From NCBI GenBank assembly GCA_039105265.1, contig JAPFFF010000007.1, forward strand, positions 4,216,001-4,280,000: DNA of 64,000 bases. Reading direction: 5' to 3'. Shown piece by piece: positions 17,683-27,431 of the stretch. Origin of the DNA: Tritrichomonas musculus. Its lineage: Eukaryota; Parabasalia; Tritrichomonadida; Tritrichomonadidae. How positions within the stretch are numbered: the first letter of the stretch is position 1; each line of letters opens with the position of its first letter. The position numbers were made by a program, and so were the translations under genes. The notes below the pieces were generated by a model. It saw nothing but the letters and a program-made list of their open reading frames with translations. It did no database searches and had not been told where the DNA came from.

Positions 17683-17799
17683 TTTGATGTAATATCTATA
17701 TGTCTAAAATTTGTGATATGTTTCAATTCGACCTGAACAAATGAATTAATGATCGGCATGGTATTAAATTGACCATTCATTTTTAAATTGTCAAGTTAT

Positions 17800-17818
17800 T
17801 AACGTGCTTTCAATAGAT
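17800..17818 (-). promoter_or_regulatory. Shared 19-bp upstream block
   Basis: The sequence TAACGTGCTTTCAATAGAT (plus strand) is identical at 56,396-56,414. Both copies lie upstream of minus-strand genes, at 118 and 79 bases from the ATG, in the same orientation. A nearby related word (AACGTGCTTTC) occurs at 31,729-31,739 within a TTAA-flanked element. It may be a transcription factor site or a shared insertion scar. Confidence 0.4.
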
Positions 17819-17884
17819 ATATAAATAGCATATATTGGCTTTGCTCTGGATATAATCACTTGTTGTTTTATAATGTTAATTTAC

Positions 17885-17896
17885 AAAAAAAAAAAA
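17885..17896 (-). terminator. RNA polymerase III T-run terminator
   Basis: Twelve consecutive T on the minus strand directly abut the 3' end of tRNA-Ala, as expected for Pol III termination. Confidence 0.9.
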
Positions 17897-17968
17897 TGGA
17901 TGATAGGGGAGTTGAACCCCTGGCCTCTACTATGCTAAAGTAGCGCTCTACCACTGAGCTAATCACCC
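17897..17968 (-). tRNA. tRNA-Ala (anticodon AGC)
   Basis: On the minus strand the sequence folds as a complete cloverleaf. The acceptor GGGUGAU pairs with AUCAUCC (one G-U). The D arm is GCUC/GAGC around AGUGGUA. The anticodon stem CUACU/AGUAG encloses UUAGCAU, giving anticodon AGC. The T arm AGGGG/CCCCU encloses UUCAACU. The discriminator base is A; CCA is not encoded. A run of twelve T follows directly at the 3' end on the minus strand, a Pol III terminator. There is no intron. Confidence 0.97.
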
Positions 17969-18103
17969 TTATGATATTACAGAATTATTTATTTATCCTT
18001 ATTATTAAAATTGTTCTTTATCAAAATGACAGTTAAGGCCAATATTAGTAATAAACCAATATTATAAGAAAGATAAATTGTCAATAATCGATCTTATAAG
18101 TAT

Positions 18104-18942
18104 TTGCTTATAAGCAAGAAAATGAAAATCAATCAGTTAGTTCTTCAAGAGTTGCCTGACGTTGTCAATTCTAAAACAAAAAAAATATTAAATGTTTCAC
18201 ATCAATCAAAAGCATTACTACAATTTATCGGCAGCGTTTGGAACAATCATAAACGTATTTTGAATTTTATTTCTAAGTTTGAGCGACTTTTGAGACATTT
18301 TAAAGAAGATATTGAAAATGATAATGATTTTGTTGTCTATTTATTACTTCAAATTGGCTGCTAATCAAAATTTTGTTGATGCTAAATTTTATCTGGGTTC
18401 TGTTTATTTTTACATTTATAGTTTTGATTCAAATCAATTTGAATAATTCTATAAATTATTTTAAAGAAGCTTCAACTTGTAATGATTGCTTTTCTAAAAT
18501 TAATCTGGCTGCTATTTACCTTAGAAATAATAATGTTGATTATGCTAAAAGTTTGCTTGAAGAAGCAATTTTTATGAAAAATGAAAAAGTGGCTTTGTTT
18601 AATTTGGCGACCGTTTACTTTTTTGTTGAAAATAAATTTGATGAATCCTTGCCATTACTCATGAAATCAGCAATGTGTGGATTTAGTCCGTCAGAAAATA
18701 TGTTGGGAATCATGATTGTTTATAAATTTGGTAGAAATTATAATATTCATGATATTTTCTTGAAAAATGGAATTGATAACTTTGAATTAGGACAGAAAAT
18801 TTTTAATGTAATCAAACGCAATAACTTGGAGGATTACTATTCATATCAACAATTTTATCTTTTCAATTCAAATAAATATTTAATTTATGATTTTTATCAC
18901 AATCCTCAAGAAATATCAAGAGTAAAGCTGAACAAAATATGA
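18104..18942 (+). pseudogene. Sel1/TPR-repeat protein pseudogene
   Basis: Three pieces in different frames belong together. The first frame (to 18,364) encodes a helical segment (SKALLQFIGSVWNNHKRILNF). A second frame from about 18,345 gives AANQNFVDAKFYLGSVYFY, a Sel1-like unit. A third, from about 18,445 to 18,942, gives INYFKEAS, then INLAAIYLRNN..YAKSLLEEA and LFNLATVYFFVENKFDESLPLL, further Sel1/TPR units of about 36 residues. Two frame changes, near 18,345 and 18,440, break the gene, and there is no good ATG before 18,122. Sel1 proteins are adaptors; many trichomonad copies exist. Confidence 0.6.
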
Positions 18943-19291
18943 TTAATTCATATTGAAATTATTTACTGATACTTGAAATCTGGAAATTTAGCTTTAAAAA
19001 TTAACGGCAGAGTTGGATATAGCAAGGCCAACTTTAAATTTTATTATCATGGAATTGGAATTGATTTTTTTTTAAGTTCACATTGAATTGAAAAGCTTAC
19101 TCTATTGTTGCTGGTCTAAATGACTAGAGAATAATATTTCTTTGTAATTGAACAGAGTTGGTCTCATTCTCATTTTGGTCTTTTGATTTCATTAAAGCTG
19201 TTTCATCATTAAAGACAGTTCAACGATTTTAATCAATAATATTGATGTAAGTAATGATACAACAACTATTTCAAATATCATTTATTAATCT
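18943..19291. other. Short intergenic region
   Basis: About 350 bases with no gene or repeat that I can support; it separates the Sel1 pseudogene from a Polinton scrap. Confidence 0.5.
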
Positions 19292-20411
19292 TTAAATACA
19301 TGTCTTAAGTGAAATGTTGTGTCGGATTAACTCAGTGTAGACGTTGTTGAACTGATACTTCAAATCATACGATTCGTTGTTGATATATACTAATATTCGG
19401 TCGATAGATAAGTACTTTGTGTTTGACAAACAGCCTGTACATCCGCTCTCATCATTGACGATTAATTCAACTTTGTCAGCGTTGGTGTGTATTTTGATTA
19501 GTTCCATTAATGTTTGCGTGTGACATATCAATAAATCATTGATTTTAATTGGATTAGTTTCGTAAATTGAAAGAAGTATTTCGAGAAACTTGTTTTTAGT
19601 CTCAACCGATGATATATCTGCTCCTAAATCACTTATACCTCTTTCTTGGACAGTATTGTTTGTTGGAGGTTGAGATGGAGATGTCAAATTCTGCTCCGCT
19701 TGAGTAAAATTTACAGATTAACGGTTTGAATGCAGATAATCGTTTAGGCTCTGTGAACTTATATTTCTTAGCAGTATTTATATACCATTGTGGCAAACCC
19801 TCAGCATTAGTGCTTGCAATATCACCTACTGCATCAGGAGCTGGAGCATTATCAAAATCATAATATTGCACGTTCTTATAATCTTTTACGAAATCTTTTT
19901 TAGAATATATCATGATTGGTTCGCCTTTAGAATTAAGAACTTGTTCGCCGCGTTCATTTAATAAAGGTCTGACATGCTCTTGCTTATATTGCTTTCTAGC
20001 TTCTTTTGTAGGTAGCGATGAGTAATAAAGTATATCATCAGGCCAGTTACCACGCTTTGTTGTATAACCATTGACGAAAACAGGTGTTCCATTACTATCT
20101 TGAATAACTACATCAGGTACTCCATCTTCATTTAAATCACCACAGTTATCGATTGTATCTGGACCGTTAGGATCAACTTTTAATAATCGCCATGGATGAT
20201 CAGGTGATTTTTCGTTATGTTTACGTACTAACTCAGCTGCGGATTGTGGTGCGATTGCGTTAGAAACACGCTTTATATCACGATACATGTTTAAAACTAT
20301 ATTAGTTAATTCATCCATACCTGGTCTGCTGCGTGCTTTATGTGTAGTATTGCTGTTTCTATTTCTGTCTAAAACGCTTCTTACTAATCTTTGGTCTTCG
20401 GTTAACTGCAT
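19292..20411 (-). mobile_element. Polinton/Maverick fragment D
   Basis: A small Polinton remnant on the minus strand. It holds the N-terminal two thirds of the structural-type gene family seen at 1,459-2,565 (here with DPNGPDTIDN, DLNEDGVPDV and NGYTTKRGNWPDD, then LPQWY) and, behind it, a 131-codon frame (19,292-19,687) of unknown function. The two overlap. The fragment is broken, with probably one or a few interruptions, and no ATPase or capsid gene accompanies it. Sequence divergence from copy A shows another lineage or an older insertion. Confidence 0.7.
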
Positions 20412-20508
20412 TGTATTTTGATAAAAGATAAAAAATTGTTTTTGTTAGTTTTAATTAATGACGAAATAACTAAAGAAAATTTTTTTTTCTCGCATCTTAT
20501 ATTCACGA

Positions 20509-20905
20509 TTTCATTATTTTGCTTTCAACCAACCATCTCTCTCTCGCAAACCAACTTCTCAACATTTTTTTTTCAACCAACGCCAACTTCGCAACACATC
20601 TCAACCAACTTTTTTACAGAATCGCAATTTCATTATTTTGTATTCGACTCCGTCTCAGCTTCGCGTTTCACTCAAGCAACAGACACATATATAAATTCAC
20701 GCAAGCTTAAGACTACCACCGAACACTTGATTTTACCGCATTTCATTATTTTGTATTCGACTCCGCCTCAGCTTCGCGTTTCACTCAAGCAACTCACACA
20801 TATTTAAATTTACACAAGCAACTCATCTCAAAAAAAAAAAAATTCTCAACAACTTTTTTTACTTCAATGACTACTAACAAACACCTGATTTTCGCCTATT
20901 TCATT
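20509..20905. repeat. Tandem duplicated upstream block next to Polinton fragment D
   Basis: A stretch of about 80 bases beginning ATTTCATTATTTTG and containing TATTCGACTCCG and CTTCGCGTTTCACTCAAGCA occurs at about 20,628-20,706 and again about 113 bases later (20,740-20,819). Partial copies lie at about 20,509 and 20,867-20,905 (GACTACTAACAAACACCTGA against GACTACCACCGAACACTTGA). It lies directly upstream of the fragment D gene and may be repeated promoter DNA or a decayed terminal repeat. Confidence 0.6.
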
Positions 20906-20990
20906 TTTTTGTTTTTGACATTAAATTACTAAAATCATCTCACAAAATTATTTTTAAAACTTTTTATCTCACATTTTTTTTATTCTTATG

Positions 20991-21215
20991 AGGACTAAAT
21001 ATCGCTCATAATGCTTGTGACGTGTGTTGAAAAACTATTTAAATTATTATATATTATTGATTATTTAACCGACGTTGTATAAAGCTTAAAATTATTATAA
21101 CTTTAATTAAAAAGAATGTTTTTACGTTATTGAGTATAAAAAAATGATGTTTTGATGAGTTTTTTATACGGACTAATTATCGTGCATAATGCTTAGAAAC
21201 GTATGTAGAAAAACT
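20991..21215 (+). repeat. Two-copy direct repeat
   Basis: About 46 bases (GGACTAA.TATCG then CATAATGCTT and GTTGAAAAACT-like words) occur at 20,991-21,037 and 21,170-21,215, offset by about 178 bases. No coding potential is visible. Confidence 0.55.
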
Positions 21216-21235
21216 CTCTTGATTACTGGGATTGT

Positions 21236-21425
21236 AATCCTATGCTACTACCAGTATATACCGTATCATGAAAAAAAAACTACCTTTATGTACCTAACCG
21301 ATAACCTTGGGCTCAAAATTTTTCTACTGGTATTTACCTAATACTCCAAAAATAATACTTGTATTTCCTCTTTACTAGTATTTTTTTCGGTATCCGGTAA
21401 AATCATGTACCGGTAGACATCGCTA
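21236..21425. mobile_element. hAT-like transposon end (solo or short element)
   Basis: The right edge read on the minus strand starts TAGCGATGTCTACCGGTA, which has the AGNGATG form common at hAT termini. The following 190 bases contain several copies of ACCGGTA, TACCAGTA and related words, typical of subterminal transposase-binding sites. A matching opposite end was not found, so this could be a solo end or a small non-autonomous element. Confidence 0.4.
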
Positions 21426-21589
21426 ATTCTTATTAATATCTATTAATTATATAATATATTATATAACATTTATTTAATTCTTTATTAATATTTAGAGAAT
21501 CCACAATTTATAAATATTATTTCTAACGATTTCTCTGATTTTGCCTACATATCCTCATCATTTCAATTATTCAAGCTACAGATTTTCCT

Positions 21590-22140
21590 CAGCACTATTT
21601 CTACAGCTACAAATCTTCCTAAGCGCAGCCACTGCAACCTTAACTGCTGATTACATTTGTAGTTGAATGTAGATTCTATCTGTCATTAACTTCTGATTAC
21701 ATCCGTAGATAGCTGCTGTTTCCATTTGTGAATGGATGCTGATGCTATCTATAGGTACCTGTTAATTCTTTCTGTCATTAACTACTGATTCTATCTGTAG
21801 GCGTTTTATAATTCAATTTGACATTAAATGCTGATTAAATTCGTAGGTGGCTGCTGATTCTATCTATAACTGGCTATTATTTCTATCTTTCGTTAAATGT
21901 TGATTTTATCTGCCATTAATTTCTAAATACATCTGTATAAAGCTGCTGATTCTATTTGTATGCGACTGCTTATCGTATTGGTTGATTGCTGCTGATTTTA
22001 TCTGTAGGAAAAGGCTAATTCTATTTATCATTAAACTCTGATTATATTTGTAGGTGGCTGATGATTCTGTCTGTAATTAACTGCTAATCTTATCTGTCAT
22101 TGACTGCAGATTTCATCTGTAAGCAGTTTCCGATTCATTG
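21590..22140. repeat. Degenerate interspersed short repeat block
   Basis: Words of the type CTGCTGATTCTATCTGTAG and CTGTCATTAACTGCTGATT recur roughly twenty times with variable spacing (about 25-40 bases). This is an old minisatellite-like array with no open frame of note. The composition is more balanced than the DNA on either side. Confidence 0.7.
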
Positions 22141-22389
22141 CTTTAAGATTCATAGTTATCTTAATATAGTAAATTAAAATGATACTGTGTGACTATCGAT
22201 TTTAACATTTGAAAATAAAATTATTTTTCAGAAGAAAACTTTTTCATAAAAATATTTCTTAGAACTCATTTAACCATGAAATCTAAAAAAATATTTTCAA
22301 TAGTTTACATATAAAAAGTATTTGTTTCATGAAAACTCAATATTAAAAATAATTTTGATGTGTTTCGAAAACTATATATAATTATTATT

Positions 22390-23489
22390 CAGAGGTGAGG
22401 ATACGGTGAAGTGAAATAGATTCTCTCCAAAATTGGTATACAATCATTATTTTTTATAAGGATTAAAAATATATTAATTTTATTAAATTTCGTTCTGCCG
22501 ATGCAGCTGTGGAATATTACATTTTTTTTCTGAGAAAAAAATATGTAAACTATTGAAAATATTTTATCTCTTCGTAAACTATTGAAATAGATAAATTGAC
22601 TATTAAATCTCTTATTTTTGCGTTTAAAATGATAAAAATGTTATATTTTTATTTTATATGTTATTTAAAAATATTTATATCATTCATAATCCACATAACT
22701 TCAAAATTGGATGAAAAAGTATTCAATTTTCAATTTTTTTAAAAATGAGAAAAAAAATTTAGCCGATTTTATATAAAAAAGTACTAAAAAAATTATTAAT
22801 TTTTTTAAATTATTATTATCCATTTAATTTAAAATTTATATATCAAATATTATTATCACTTTTCAATATTAATTAAAAAGATAATGATTTATTTAATTAT
22901 TCTCTCAAAAATAAAATGAATTAATTCAATTATTAAATTGATGCTTAAATTATATTCAAAATAAAATAAATTTTCTGAACAAATAAATTGATAGGATAAA
23001 ATAATACAAAAATAGATCTCCGCAGCTGAATCATAGGAATTTATTAATATCAATAATTAGAAATATTTTTATTATAGCAAGTATCAAAACTATATAAGAG
23101 TGAATGAATCAAAAATATTAGTTATATGATGTATTTGCCTAAATAAAAAAGCGAAAAAATCAATTAAAATACATTTTTCTCATAATGAATATAATTTTCA
23201 CAAAATTAAAGTTTATAGTAAATATAATAATATAATATAATTTTATGTAATATACATTTTGTTTTCATGCGTTGCGCCCACGTCGAGAAAGCTGTTTTTC
23301 AACGGATGATTTAAATTGAATTTTTAGACATCAATATCTAGCATCTCGACTTATAAGTAGATTTATATAAGTATTTAAATGTTATAAAATAACATGTAAT
23401 AAGAATATTATATATTTATTCTTATATTTCAAAAGATATAAGTATTTTAATAATTCAAAATTTTAGTGAAGTCAGCGTCCGCACCTCTG
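22390..23489. mobile_element. Non-autonomous hAT-like element (1.1 kb)
   Basis: The left end begins CAGAGGTGAGGA and the right end, read inwards, begins CAGAGGTGCGGA, matching hAT-type terminal repeats. The adjacent flanks both carry ATTATT (22,384-22,389 and 23,490-23,495), possibly a target duplication shorter than the usual eight bases, although AT-rich DNA makes chance likely. The interior is AT-rich with no transposase frame. Confidence 0.55.
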
Positions 23490-23656
23490 ATTATTCAAAA
23501 TAATTGCTTATTTTTTTCTAATTTTATTTCTTTATATTATTTTTGAGGAATTTAAAAAAATTAAATATTAATTATTATTAAAAAAAAAGATAATAGTTGA
23601 TGCAACTTTTTCTAATATTTTATTTATTATCTTATTGTTTTTTAATATATTTCGAT

Positions 23657-23826
23657 TGAGCGATGCTGATGCCGTTGGTATCCCGGCCACGGCAGGCATC
23701 GCTCAAATAATTTAATATCAAGAAGAACGATGCCAGTCGCAGACGACTGCCAACGGCACTAGCATCGCTCATTGCAATTACAGAGCGATTCCGATGCTGT
23801 TGGTAGCTTGACCACACCCGACATCT
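23657..23826. repeat. GC-rich fold-back cluster
   Basis: The ten-base word TGAGCGATGC at 23,657-23,666 has an exact inverted copy at 23,696-23,705 and another at 23,762-23,771. GATGCCGTTGG and CCAACGGCA pair across the block, and a third partial copy (AGAGCGATTCCGATGCTGTT) follows at about 23,782. The block stands out as GC-rich in AT-rich surroundings and looks like nested miniature inverted-repeat elements. Confidence 0.6.
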
Positions 23827-23947
23827 CTAAATTCAAAAAAATATTAATTTACATTATAAATAGACTTTATGAATAAACATTCATATTCTTTTATTTTATA
23901 TGTATTTTACAATATTGTAATAGTATTTGCCATTTTTATCATTTTGT

Positions 23948-24883
23948 TTACTCATTTATTTTTATGATAGTTATATTGCAAGACAGCATGTGTGGCAAAA
24001 AAACATTATGACAACCTGAATCTGTTTGAATAACTTTTTTAAATTCATTTATCAAACCTTGATGATTCATGTTTATAAAGTCTTTTACATCATCTAAACT
24101 GAACTGTGGATTATTGTAGTTTTGATGAATAAATAATCCTGCAAACCTCATAAAGGCTTCAATCCAAAATGTGCATGTGAATTTGCAACAGCATTGATAC
24201 TATCTTGTATTTAAAGCTTTTTTGCTAATCATGCTGATCAATGATCCGAAACTTCCTTCAATTTTTATTCCGTTTTCCCCTATGATAAAATGAGAACTGT
24301 CAAAGCACATACATTTTGCTGAATTGCCATTAATATTTAAATCAACGACTAAAGCCACCACATGACTTGCAGAACAAAGTTGAAAATGCTGGCGGCATGG
24401 AATGATAATAATATTTGCACCTGGATGATTTCTTCTTTTTATTCTTTCATTATTAATTATATTTAATATATCATTTATATGATTTTCTTCTCTTCCAATA
24501 TAATACATATTATAATAATATGGAAATCTCACAATATTTTTAAGACCAATTTGTCTACAAGCAACAATACATGATATATCCATCGATAAATAAAGACGTC
24601 CATAAGGCATTTCTTCTCTTGATTATAGGTTAACAAATGCACTAATTTGAATCCAATTGAAAGCTGGGGAACCTTTTTGTTTTCTTCCATGTTTAACAGT
24701 GGATAATATTCCATTCTCAACTGTTATTCTAGCAGCATATTGATCGTCTTGTAAATTTTCATCGACATCAACATTGATATCATGAGATTGTGCCAAAACT
24801 AAAATATTCAGTTTTTTGGTGTTATTATCGAAATCTTTCTTAATATAGTCAGAAACTGTTGATGGACATGGACAGATTGCCAT
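23948..24883 (-). pseudogene. Broken gene with clan CE-like (Ulp1/YopJ-type) features
   Basis: Three minus-strand stretches look like one gene of roughly 310 residues that is interrupted about twice. The middle stretch contains SHVVALVVDLN followed by a cysteine-rich strand and DSSH; the last contains QTDSGCHNVFLPHML. A histidine in a hydrophobic strand, then an acidic residue, then Q.....C is the order seen in clan CE cysteine peptidases and YopJ-type acetyltransferases. The similarity is weak and I would not name a function. It starts with ATG at 24,881-24,883. It is a fossil. Confidence 0.4.
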
Positions 24884-25241
24884 TATGGATTTAATTAATT
24901 TCGAAAAAAAAATTTATATCATTTTGATGTTAAAATCTTTAAAGTTCTGAAATAATTTTCTGATAATATCTTTTTATTTAATAGTAAAAAATGTATTTTA
25001 TAAATAAATAATAATTAACAATTAATTATAATATCTTATAATTAAAATATTTTTAATATTTACCATTTATTAATCATGATATATTTATATTTGCAAAATT
25101 TCAGTTTTTTTTATGTATATTTTGATTATCATTGTTTATATTTTTTAATTAATAAAAATTATTATATTTATAAATTAAAATATATTTTTATAATTTAAAA
25201 AAAAAAAAAATAAAATTATTTATTATGTTTTTAAAAAGATA
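24884..25241. other. AT-rich intergenic DNA
   Basis: Almost pure A and T with a long A run at about 25,198-25,211. No feature is visible apart from being upstream of two remnants. Confidence 0.5.
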
Positions 25242-25544
25242 TTGAAAGAAGATGAAAATTTCAAAAAATTTTATAAAAACATTAATATGGATCAATCATT
25301 AATGCAGATACATGAAGGAATATCAGTTTTAAAAAGTGGAGGGCCAGATATAACATTTTATAACAAAGATGGTACAATCATTTCAATAAGGGTCAGGGAA
25401 AAATCTTTTGCGTATATAGATAAAGATACTAATGAAAAAAGTGAATAGCAGAGGGTGAAAAAAGGAACAAAAGAAGAGGCGTTTTATCGATATTCTAAAA
25501 GGCTTCTTGAAATTGAAAATACTCCAGTTTGCTTAATTGAATAA
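25242..25544 (+). pseudogene. Unrecognised gene remnant
   Basis: The frame from 25,242 encodes a plausible protein segment (MQIHEGISVLKSGGPDITFY, then RVREKSFAYIDKDTN). It reads into TAG at 25,446-25,448 and continues in the same frame to TAA at 25,542-25,544 (KGTKEEAFYRYSKRLLEIEN). There is no good ATG at the left; the frame opens with TTG, and the first ATG is at the MDQSLMQ segment. A further scrap at about 25,708-25,800 (TKEETKLVEEIKKYV) may belong to the same gene. The family is not recognised. Confidence 0.4.
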
Positions 25545-27117
25545 AAATCAATTTTTTTTTTCAAATTATTTTTTTTGTTTTTACGAATTTGTATTATATA
25601 ATAACTTATTTATTTAATTCTTATTAGCAATGTTTATTGGTCCAAATTAGAAAATGCCAGAAACAGATAATATATTCTAACATGAATATAATAACATGAA
25701 TATATTATCATTTATGTTAATGTTACAAAAGAAGAAACAAAATTAGTAGAAGAAATTAAAAAATATGTTAACGAAATCATTAAAAAAAAAGTAAGATAGG
25801 TGGCTGTAAATTTACCCAAATCTTATTAAATAATTGATGTTGTTATTTTCATTTATAAACATTTTAATAGGAATTTTGATATTTATTATGACCTCCAAAT
25901 TAGTTTAATCAAAAAAAATAATATATGAAGAGAAAAACTCAAAATAAAAAAAATAATGAATTGTAGCTAGTTTAGGGTAATGCTGTTACTGCCCGATGCC
26001 TATTCGATTTCTGCAAATAAGATTTTTTTTTGTATTAAATTCATTTTATTAGATAAAAAGCTTTTTTTTTTTTAATAAATTGAACATTATAATTTGAGGT
26101 GCAGACACCTACTTTACATTTTTAACGTTTATAAAAATATATATATCTTTTTATGTATTAATAATTACTAAATAACATTTTGCAATTATATTCTAGTGCA
26201 ATTATTTTATATATTTATTATTTAAATGTTTTAAAATATCAATTATATAAGTTATAATAACACAATCAAGTATCCTATGAAAATAACCCAATCCAGCCAC
26301 CTGATGGATGGATTGAATTTATAATGAGTTATTATTATATATATTGGAAATTAATGATTAATTATGCATTTTGTTATTTTATAAATATTTCATATTTTGT
26401 TAAAAAGTTCATTTTAATGAATTTTTACATATTTTTTTGAAATATCTAAATAAATAAAGAATTTATTTAGATTATAATTACATTAAGATATATTACATTT
26501 AATTTAATAAAGATATGCTAAATTTAGTTTAATTTGATTCAGGGGGCTGAGCTGCAAAAATCAATTTTAAAATCATAAACATTAATAACGATTTTTTTTC
26601 AATAAAAAATTTTTATTAAAATATTAAGCAAATATCTTTTTATATTTATATATATATCATAGATTATATAACTTTTAATAATATTATATATACTATAAAA
26701 ATATTTAAAATAAATATAAATAATTAATAAACTTTATATAACTGTATATTCTAAATATTGAACAATTATAATTTCAAATCGTTTCGCATAAAATGTTAAT
26801 TTGAGAGAAATGAAATAAATAATTTTCTTTATATATTTTGAAGTTTAAGTAAAATTTAAATCAAAAGTAGAAAGTTTTTTTTCATTAATTTTTTTTCATA
26901 AATTTTGAATAAAAAAATCTTCGAGAATAAAATTGAGAATATAGTAAATAATAATTGAGAGGCGTTACATTTAAATTCATATCTTAATATTTAATTTATT
27001 ATTCTATTATATTATAATAATTATATGATACAAATAAAATATATAACAATTATATATTAATAATATAACTTTAAAATACTTTTTTTTAATAAATTTGGCC
27101 CATTTTCATTTTCTCAA
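25545..27117. other. AT-rich gene-free DNA
   Basis: No gene is seen. There is a small coding-like scrap near 25,710-25,800, A and T runs, and a short less AT-rich word cluster near 25,975-26,015 (TAATGCTGTTACTGCCCGATG). I find no ordered repeat. Confidence 0.5.
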
Positions 27118-27300
27118 CAGGGATGCACAAAGGGCAGCCCGGGCATGCCCGGGGCAATGTCACTTTTCCTGCCCGAAAGATCAGGTTGGGCTGCATCGGG
27201 CTAACTGTCAGCCCGACGGTTGGTAATATCATTGCCCAAAAAAAAAAAAATTGAGTTGTAGCCCGGAAATTGCCCGAGAAATAAAAAGGTATTAGGTTCG
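27118..27300 (+). mobile_element. hAT-like terminus with GC-rich subterminal repeats
   Basis: Starting at CAGGGATGCACAAAGG, a standard hAT-type end (CAGGGATG), about 140 bases are unusually GC-rich and contain many copies of GCCCG and CGGGC words in both directions, as expected for subterminal binding sites. No matching opposite end was found downstream; the fold-back element beginning at 27,432 may have inserted into it. Confidence 0.5.
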
Positions 27301-27431
27301 AATCATCACTTTTTTTTTAATACGAAGATCTCAACAATTTCTTTATAAAAAAATAAACAAAATATTAAAAATAAATAGAAGTGTCTGAAAAAAAAATGGC
27401 CCAAGATTTTAGAAATTCCTTTATACCATGT

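Noticed and set aside
27285-27312. Pol III B-box-like GGTTCGAATCA followed by a T run
   Set aside because: No A box or cloverleaf is present; it lies in the hAT-like terminus.
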